Shown here piece by piece: positions 57,001-64,000 of a stretch of 64,000 nt of DNA. The position numbers were made by a program, and so were the translations under genes. Location of the stretch: contig NC_044917.1 of NCBI RefSeq assembly GCF_003576645.1, positions 8,899,596 through 8,963,595 on the forward strand, read 5' to 3'. The stretch's first letter is position 1. The number at the start of each line of letters is the position of its first letter. The notes under the pieces were generated by a model. It was not told the DNA's origin, ran no database searches, and saw only the letters and a list, made by a program, of their open reading frames with translations. Origin of the DNA: Ipomoea triloba (lineage: Eukaryota > Streptophyta > Magnoliopsida > Solanales > Convolvulaceae).

Positions 57001-59743
57001 TTACATCTTGCAGCTCTTGCTGTCCTTACATAGTTCCTCCTGTTGTGATAGAGATGAACAGTGGTTTTTTATGTTCTGCAACTTACTTTGTACCTAAGAA
57101 CACATAATGATCAATGAAAATTTTAAGTGCAGTTGTGTTTTCTTACCTTCTTCCTCCGCGCCTCCAAAACTTCCTCTAGAGGTGGTCGACCTGTAATGAG
57201 AGATAATTAAGTGAATGCAGATCAAAACGCATACACTTCTGTAGTGTTGTAAAAATCGGCCTAGGTAGCTCCCTAGGTGTCAACTAGGTGCTAGGCTCCC
57301 CTAGGCCGAGGGGATTTCACCCCAAGGCGCCTTTTAGTCAGCCGGCCGACTAGTCGGCTAACTAGGTGCCCGGCTCGGCCAAGTGTTTTTTTTAAGGGTT
57401 TAGGGTGGGTACATCTTATTATTATTGTTATTTTATTCACCGCCTAGGCGCTAGGTGACCCCAGTTGCCTGACTAGTGTCTAGCACATTCTGCAACCTTG
57501 CACTTCTATATAGAAACACGCCTACCCGTCTTTATGCGAGATAAAAATATTGTTTCTTGAAGCATATGTAGAACAGTCATATTTCAGACCAGCATCAAAT
57601 CCAGGAATTATTTGATCAATTAGGAAAATCATTCCTTTAAATATCCAATAATGTTAGACAATGATACATAACCTAATAGTCTAATGTGATAAGTTGAAGA
57701 CAATGTCCAAACATTGGAATGAACTTAATGGAGCTTAAGACATTCGAAAAGAAACTAGTATAGGTGGACCTGTAATTTGAAGGCGATATTTAGCCCAAAC
57801 GCCATAAACAGCATCTGCAATGGTTGCAACCTGCCAAATGCCAATAATCAGCATCTCAATGAAAATCAGTAAGCCATTCTTACATCGAACCAAACATTGT
57901 AATGACTTACAGGCTCGTATTTGGTAATTGCGTAGACCCATCCTAAATCAACTGCTTCATAGAGTTTTCTAAATGCCTAAAACATTGCCAATGGTGTCGA
58001 ACGTTATTCTAAATTGTGAAACTTTAGGTATGTAACTGTCAAGTATAAACAACTCACGTATAATTTCACATGTATCTCGAAATTGTTATGTAGGAAAAGG
58101 AACTTGAGTATCTTAAAAGGACATACCTCAATATCTGTAACAACAGTGCCGTCAGATAAAATCGCATGTATTCTTCCCATAACCTGAAACAGTTGGTACC
58201 AAAATATCATTTCTGCTACCAGGCACTGGTCCTCCCACCTAATGGGCCGCTAAATCACCCTGATTTTCCCCTCCACTATCCTGTTAGAGCGGGTGTGGGA
58301 GCCTGAGGGCGAGGAAATTTTGTCTTTTCTAGGCAAAATATTGTTTTTGCTCAACAAGATGCAACAAGAAATAAAAATGCTACTCTTAGCTAGTCATTGA
58401 AACGTGATGAGTTTGACATTACAATCATACTAAAGATACTAGCTTTGATTAGTTCCATTTTCCCATTTTGTTGCTATGAAATTTGGTGCAATGCCAATGC
58501 CCAATGCATAAACAGGTGAAGCTGAAAGATGTTCTGATGCAAAATAAAAAATAAAAAATTCTGGATAAGTCCTTAGCAGGAACTTTCTAAACTGCAATGA
58601 AGTTTTGTATATAGCTTCAATTGTTCAGAAACTTCATTTCTATGACACCATGAAACTTTTCAGATATAGCGAGGAACATACTGTTTTATAATCAAGGCCT
58701 TGATTATCCTCTGGGAGGTATTCATCTGAGCTTATATCAACAAATTTGATTGTTCCATAACTTGTGTTTCTCTCTCTAAGCATATCAACCTAACAACACC
58801 ATCGTATGAAACATGAGTTTCGTTTCGCCCATCAGCTAACAAATCAACCAAGAAACAGAACAGAACATTTACATAGGAAGGAAAAACAAAATTGAAAAAC
58901 AGGGAATTGTACATAGAGAGAGAGACCTCACGCATACAAAGGGGGCACTCCCCATCATAGAGCATCTTAATTTTCCAATTCTTTGAAGATTGATCTTCAT
59001 TCTCCTTCTTGGGAGCCACAGCACCCACAGTTGTTCCACTTGTAGCCCTAACTGAAAATCTTGATTCTGAAATTACATTACAACTATCATCAATGTAATA
59101 CTCTTTGGCCTTTTTGGTATCATAGTTAGATTATCAGCCAATTTTAACTTGTCCGACCATTATTAGCTGTTTGACTTGGTTAAACAGCCAATATGAGTGT
59201 TTGATAAATTAGCTTTTTGTAACAGCTTATTGTTCCAAAAACGCTAAAATTCAAAAATATCAGTTTTTTGAAAAAATCATTTTGTATATAATTACCTATA
59301 AACTGACATCTAATTTACCAATCAACTAATGCTATATAATTACCTATAAACTGACATCTAATTTACCAATCAACTAATGCTATCAACTAGTGAAACTCAC
59401 TGACCCAATCCACTAACAGCTATTTACCAAGCATCCATTTATGATTTTCAGAAACAGGAAACATTCTATTCAGAGTTTAGTCCACAAGTTGTTTGGCCAT
59501 TGATGAAATACAAAGAGACCCAGAATATGAAAACAGAAAATTGTTCATTTACAAATCATAAATATCGCTACGTTAATAGAATGAGAGGGATAAAAGAGTA
59601 CCAGGAAGATAATGGATTGTTGGGATTGGGGAGTGAAGAGGAAGAAACCCAAAGCCAAGGGCAGCATGAGATCTAAATCTGGTTCTTGGTGTAACAGAGA
59701 GAAGAGCGCCTGCTTGCCTTCCAACACCCAACCTCAGAGCCAT
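57001..59743 (-). CDS. DCC-family thiol-disulfide oxidoreductase, organelle-targeted
   Basis: Eight-exon model, 218 residues: 59602-59743, 58927-59066, 58682-58789, 58127-58183, 57911-57976, 57770-57830, 57147-57190, 57001-57039. The N-terminal 70 residues (MALRLGVGRQAGALL, SRFSVRATSG) look like a transit peptide. Then comes KMLYDGECPLCMREV, the family signature (PF04134, DUF393) with a DGxCxxC redox pair, followed by FVDISSDEYLPED, MGRIHAILSDGTVVTDIE, FRKLYEAVDLGWVYAIT, ADAVYGVWAKYRLQITGRPP and a short lysine/cysteine tail. Plant members (for example At1g52590, from memory) are plastid-predicted proteins of unknown substrate. All introns are GT-AG. It is head to head with the SDH7-like gene. 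Confidence 0.85.
57242..57500. mobile_element. Small hAT MITE in intron 6 of the DCC gene
   Basis: Ends tagtgttgtaaaaatcggcc and ctgcaaccttg are imperfect inverted repeats. The interior is cctaggcgctaggt-type, as in the larger hAT at 14597-15387. Flanks cacttctg and cacttcta agree at 7 of 8 bp. Confidence 0.75.
59130..59435. mobile_element. Decayed inverted-repeat element in intron 1 of the DCC gene
   Basis: Starts agattatcagccaatttt and ends ccactaacagctatttacca; these match, in reverse, the two halves of the element at 12762-13560. It contains a 48-bp tandem duplication (59285-59380, unit tatataattacctataaact and onward). Confidence 0.5.
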
Positions 59744-59950
59744 TGTTTTCTTTTGCGTTTGATTCAGTTTACGATTGTTCGTTCGTTAGTCCTAAGAATG
59801 TTCTTTAGTTTTTCCATGTTTACGTGGCGCCAGCGTTTTCATCAAAATGGCTCGGCTTTTTGTGGTTTGTGAACCGATTCAAAACGGTGACGTTTCTGCT
59901 CACCAAATCTAGTCCCAAACCAATGGGGTTAAGGTGAAATGTATAAAACA

Positions 59951-60250
59951 TTAGATAAAGTGTTAAATAGGAGACTGGACTTTTTGATTTTGTGCTGAAC
60001 TTAAAAAATATGTCGTCGAGCCATCAAATAAGCAAAATATGTGTAATTGAAATATATTTGTATTTTTTCTCAGTAGAATTTGGTCATATTGCTTATATTG
60101 TAAGTATTAAGAGTTGTCTTTCTTTCTACCATACATGTTGAGAATAAAAATTAAAATATTTTTAACTTAAATTGCGTTAAAAGAAATTAGAAAAAAATGT
60201 TTCAATTGCACATATTTTTATTGTTTGATAGTTCGATTACATACTTTTTA
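59951..60250. mobile_element. Inverted-repeat MITE, decayed
   Basis: The left arm (agcaaaatatgtgtaattga) pairs with the right arm (tcaattgcacatatttttat), with further complementarity outward (gagccatcaaa against tttgatagttcg). It separates copy 1 of the promoter repeat from the others. Confidence 0.55.
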
Positions 60251-60263
60251 GCTTATTTAACAT

Positions 60264-60481
60264 AACTCAGTGGGGTAGCTCAAGTGGCAAGTGAGCTCTC
60301 TTTGTGGGGAGGAATTTCCGGAGAACTCGGGTTCAATTCCCACAAGTGACGAGAGGAATTTCCGGAGAACCCGGGTTCAATTCCCACAAGTGACGATTCC
60401 CCCTGGACCAGCTCCCGTGCCTCCCGTCCCGGAGCGAACGTGGGTACGGACGGAGCTGTAAATTTACCAAAAAAAAAATGA
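60264..60481 (+). mobile_element. tRNA-derived SINE with duplicated B-box unit and target duplication
   Basis: A box-like ggtagctcaagtggcaagtg, then two tandem copies of gaggaatttccggagaac plus the B box gggttcaattccc and acaagtgacg, a GC-rich body and an A-run. A perfect 12-bp target duplication, cttatttaacat, flanks it at 60252-60263 and 60482-60493. Confidence 0.85.
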
Positions 60482-60838
60482 CTTATTTAACATTTTTCCA
60501 TAAAATATTTGTAAAACTCTTTAAAATAGTGACATCTCTAATGACCGAAACTAGTCCAAAATCAATGGGGGTTAAAGTGAAATGTATAAATATTTGGGGC
60601 GATTTTATAAAACATTTCTGAAACTCTTCAAAACGACGACGTTGCTGATCACCGAATCCAAAATCAACGGGGGTTAAAGTGAAATGTATAGAAAATTTGG
60701 GGCGAGTTTATAAAACATGTGAACATTCAACTCTCTCTTTCTCGTCTTTTTTTTTTTTTTTTTTTCAGTTTTTCTTTGTGCTCGCCACACTCTCTACGAA
60801 AATCATTTCTGTCAAGGGTTTTGGTTTGTTCGGAAAAG

Positions 60839-63800
60839 ATGGCGTTCTCCGTCGGCAAATCGGCTCTCTCTCAGCTCCGACTTTACTCACAGGTTCTCTC
60901 TTTGCGTATGTGTATACGTATAGACAATTAGTCTCGTAGCTGAGTCTTTGATGTTTTGATTGAATGTGAATTTTCTTCGTCTTTCTACGAAAATCATACT
61001 GCAGAAGGCTGATGATTCATCATCGGTGGCACCTAGACGTGGATTGCATATCGAACCTGGTGCTCGCGAGAAGGCTGTGAGTAACTACCTCCCTCTTCCC
61101 AGACTTTGCATTGATTATGATGTTATTTCAAAAGGATCTGATTTACTCTTGATAGCAGCTGTTTGACATGTCATAAATTTGGAGATCATAAGCTAAAGTT
61201 TAAATATATTGATATGTTATAAATGGCAGATCTTAATTAATAAATTTAATGCTATTTGCTTAAATACAGAGGAAAGATCTGGAGATGAATCTTGGATGGT
61301 CAATAGATGCTTTTACCCTAATCCTTTTATTTTATTTTATTAATTTTTTTACAAATTTTTTTGGTGGAGGTGTTGAGCTGGCTGCGGGCTCTAGTTGATG
61401 GAACAAGGCCTGTGTTTATTTGAGTATTAGGCTAGTTAATCTGAGAATAGCTTATGGATCTTAAGAGAGATTTTTAGTGAAAGATTGGAGGTGAACTCTG
61501 TTTAGTCTTCAGCAATTGTTCTTATTTCTTTTCTGTTCATCTCTTGTAAGAATATAGTTCACTATTTCTTATTGCTTATATTTTATATCTTGTAAGAATA
61601 TACTTCACTAGTTAATCTTCTCTCCCGAACAAAGGTACAATGAAATCAACTTTTTTTTCAGTTTCTTAAAGACTTATTTGTTGGTTTAGATTGAGAAGCA
61701 ATGTGTTACATGCTGCAGCATAACTAGTTCCTGTATTTTGGGTAAGATAATGCTTTGGAAATGTGAATGTCAAGTTTCACTAACTATGAGTCTCTTTATA
61801 GAATTAGTCTGAATTGTGGAGTTTTAAAGCACTTCCCACTTAGCGGGAGTTCTTGGGAGTGTGCTTAGTTCAATTTTTATTTCAGATCTAGATTTTTTTG
61901 GGCAGTGGAGAAGGAAGGGGGAGGAGGAAATCTCTCTCTCTCTCTCTCTTCTCCCATTTGTGTTTTGTGTATTGATAAACATATGCAAGTAATTTAGTCA
62001 TTTGGTTTTCATGATATACAAGATAGTATCATGCAGAATGAATGATTGTTTCTATTAAGGTGATTGTATAGTCCTCTATTTAATTAACATTCTGTAATCT
62101 AATTGATGGTGTATAATAGTAGATTGATGAAGCGTGGGCTTCTTGTTTTATATTAAAACCATTTTCATTCTTTCAATCATTATGATAGTTTTCATTGCTT
62201 TTTCCACATAAGTGTACCAAGGGCTGTTCTTTTATTAGCACTTGTTATCGTTCACATGCATTTGTGCCATTGCTTTTCCTGTTAAGAAATTTAGAAAAGG
62301 ATTTGTTAGCAACTCAGCAAATGCTATACTCCAACCTCTTCTTAGCCTTTTGAGATGTTCAGGGTCTTTCATAAATCACTGGGTTGATTTACCATTGTAT
62401 TTGATAATTTGGAAAAAGTTAAATAAAATAATCAAGTCCTTTTGCTGGAATGGATAATTTGGTAAAACTCTATATGTATCGTATTTTTTACTTTTCTTTA
62501 GTTATTTCCTCCCAAACCAAGTAACAACTCCTTTTCTATAAGTTTGGAATAGTTTGGCTCCATTATAACTTTGTTTTTCAAGGATAACTTGTGTTATTAA
62601 AGGCTTCTATATAGGTTGAGGGAGATTGACCTCATTGACATAGAAACTTAGTAAATCTAAGTGCTTTGAAATTTTAGTTATGAAATGAAAATAGAAGTGA
62701 TGCATTTCTGGAGTGAATGGTAATGCTTTTCTAGTTTCTGTTAACCTAGAAATAACATAAGAATGGTAGCAGAAGGATGTTAAATGGCATTATACACTAA
62801 AAAGACATGACCTTGTCCATGGAGGTTTTCCATCTATAGGCAAGCACCAAAAGCATTTTTGCATACATTTCATGAAAAGCATTTATTTAATTCTTTTAAA
62901 GATAAACTCAGTATTAGTAATTTGCCTTTGGAGTTCATCCATCCAAAGCGTTGATATCCTTTTTTTATACATGACATATTTCTCACGTGTGATTGTGGGC
63001 CTTTTAGTTTGGACACTTAGATTTCATTTGCTTGAGCAATTCTAGTCTTTGCATTAGAATTGTTTGCTTCCCCTTCATATTGCACCTAGTAATGCTATTT
63101 ATTGATTGTTGCCTGCTGCAATTGGAGGCATGTATTGGATGACAGTCTAAAAGGAGCATTTTCCTCTGCTGAGTTGTATAATTTCATCTCATTTGTTCTG
63201 GAATCATTAATCAAAATTATTATTTGGCAGCTACTAGCAGACGACTCGTCACTGAGACGCTTTAAATCAAATACAAAGAGTGTACGAACCCTCAAGAGGG
63301 TGGGAGATGTTCTCACTGTTGTTGTTGTAGCAGGTACTTCATTGTCTTTGCCTTTAATTGGTTGATTTCTTTTTATTTTATTTTCCTGTTGGCTAAAATT
63401 CTATTGAATCAGTTTGTAAAAGTTAGAGGATTAGATATAAGATATTTTCCTGATGATTTTCTTCTAAAATCACACAAGTGTTTGTTATCCAGCTAATATT
63501 TTTTTTCTCTGGATATATTGACTTCAAGATTTGGGATTGTTGTTTACTGATGACTTTACTATGAAGTATGAACCCTATAAAATGTACTTGAAATCCCCAT
63601 CGTATTTGTCATTACATATTTGTGTAATGATCACAACAGTAGAAAGTATGTCTGGTCTTCTGCTCTTAGTTACACATAAAGAGCATTAAGTTCTGAGGCT
63701 ATTTTGTTACAAGTTGTACTCCATGAGTTCTTGGACACTAGTTGCCCAGCTCTGTATTATGAAAACCTTTTGTTGATTATAGTTGATACTCTTAATGTCT

Positions 63801-63920
63801 TTCACGGGCATTTGTTGATCAAGTTTTCTTGATTGAATACTTTCAGGATGTTGTTATGAAATTTATGTGAAAGCCGTTATGAGGGAAGAAGCTAGGAAGA
63901 AGGCAAGTGGAAGCACCTAG
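60839..63920 (+). CDS. SDH7: Small mitochondrial protein, SDH7-like (complex II accessory subunit)
   Basis: Four-exon model, 100 residues: 60839-60892, 61005-61076, 63231-63333, 63847-63920. The N-terminus ([18 protein letters not shown]) is a typical mitochondrial presequence. The mature part reads [40 protein letters not shown], a hydrophobic segment [14 protein letters not shown] and a charged tail [12 protein letters not shown]. From memory this matches the plant-specific succinate dehydrogenase subunit 7 (Arabidopsis At3g47833/At5g62575), one of the extra small subunits of complex II in the inner membrane. Intron 2 is long (about 2.15 kb) and holds no recognised gene. The stop codon is TAG at 63918-63920. 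The gene symbol rests on recalled similarity only. Confidence 0.78.
61077..63230 (+). other. Long intron 2 of the SDH7-like gene
   Basis: About 2.15 kb between gtgagt and ttggcag. It includes a tctctctc run near 61930. No element or nested gene was recognised; the short open frames inside show no family features. Confidence 0.6.
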
Positions 63921-64000
63921 TGGTGGCTCATGATTCTATTCTGCATATTTGCAATCCCTTCATTCTCTGAAGCGTATAGGGAATAAGTCAAGGGAACAGC

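Larger units (their letters stand above)
59877..60720 (+). promoter_or_regulatory. Shared upstream region of DCC and SDH7-like genes, with triplicated segment
   Basis: About 1.1 kb separates the two divergent start codons. A segment recurs at about 59877-59950, 60505-60610 and 60615-60720, recognised by caatgggggttaaagtgaaa and gtgaaatgtata. Copies 2 and 3 also share ttggggcga and tttataaaac. The last tttataaaa (60707-60715) lies about 125 bp upstream of the SDH7-like ATG and is a good TATA candidate. Confidence 0.62.

Noticed and set aside
60264..60481. A tRNA gene
   Set aside because: A and B boxes are present, but the B-box unit is doubled, there is an A-tail and a target duplication: it is a SINE. 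The tRNA-like heads at 15741, 36878, 2101 and 53209 were rejected as tRNA genes for similar reasons.

Overview
The window is nuclear DNA from a flowering plant, most likely a eudicot. It is AT-rich, has GT-AG introns and plant-specific gene families, and is loaded with plant transposons (Copia, LINE, MULE, hAT, Stowaway, SINE, Helitron-like). I could not fix the genus from sequence alone.

Genes, left to right. A P-class pentatricopeptide-repeat gene (3070-4566, minus) precedes a dispersed cluster of four CBP60-type (calmodulin-binding protein 60) genes: CBP60-1 (6362-9958, minus), CBP60-2 (19498-24787, minus), CBP60-3 (32421-35817, plus) and CBP60-4 (52502-56150, plus). All exon models below were built by hand. 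The four paralogs share the same intron positions and phases (2,0,2,1,0,0), so they descend from local duplication, but they differ strongly in sequence. At the right end a DCC-family thiol-disulfide oxidoreductase gene (57001-59743, minus) lies head to head with a small mitochondrial SDH7-like gene (60839-63920, plus).

The most notable gene-level observations are these. (1) The last intron of CBP60-2 and CBP60-4 can only be read with a GC donor, while CBP60-1 and CBP60-3 have GT there. (2) In CBP60-3 the sixth exon has picked up stop codons and a frame change, and the reading frame survives only if 92 bp of former coding sequence is now spliced out. (3) CBP60-4 has a 39-bp unit repeated three times, which multiplies a basic amphipathic segment at the C-terminal calmodulin-binding position. 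(4) A decayed piece of the CBP60-3 last exon lies upstream of CBP60-4.

Mobile DNA. The left end (156-2032) is a MULE with a second MULE nested inside; both have exact 9-bp target duplications, and the inner one carries a captured DUF1645 gene fragment. Small MULE, hAT and Stowaway elements sit in introns and spacers. A decayed LINE mixed with a Copia integrase scrap fills 26.57-30.3 kb. A nearly whole Copia element with very short LTRs (37611-42018) holds one open frame cut by three nonsense codons. A second, truncated Copia (about 46.83-49.91 kb, minus) abuts an AT-rich Helitron-like block (42268-46764). Sequence limits: 240 Ns at 10555-10794 and one N at 32676.
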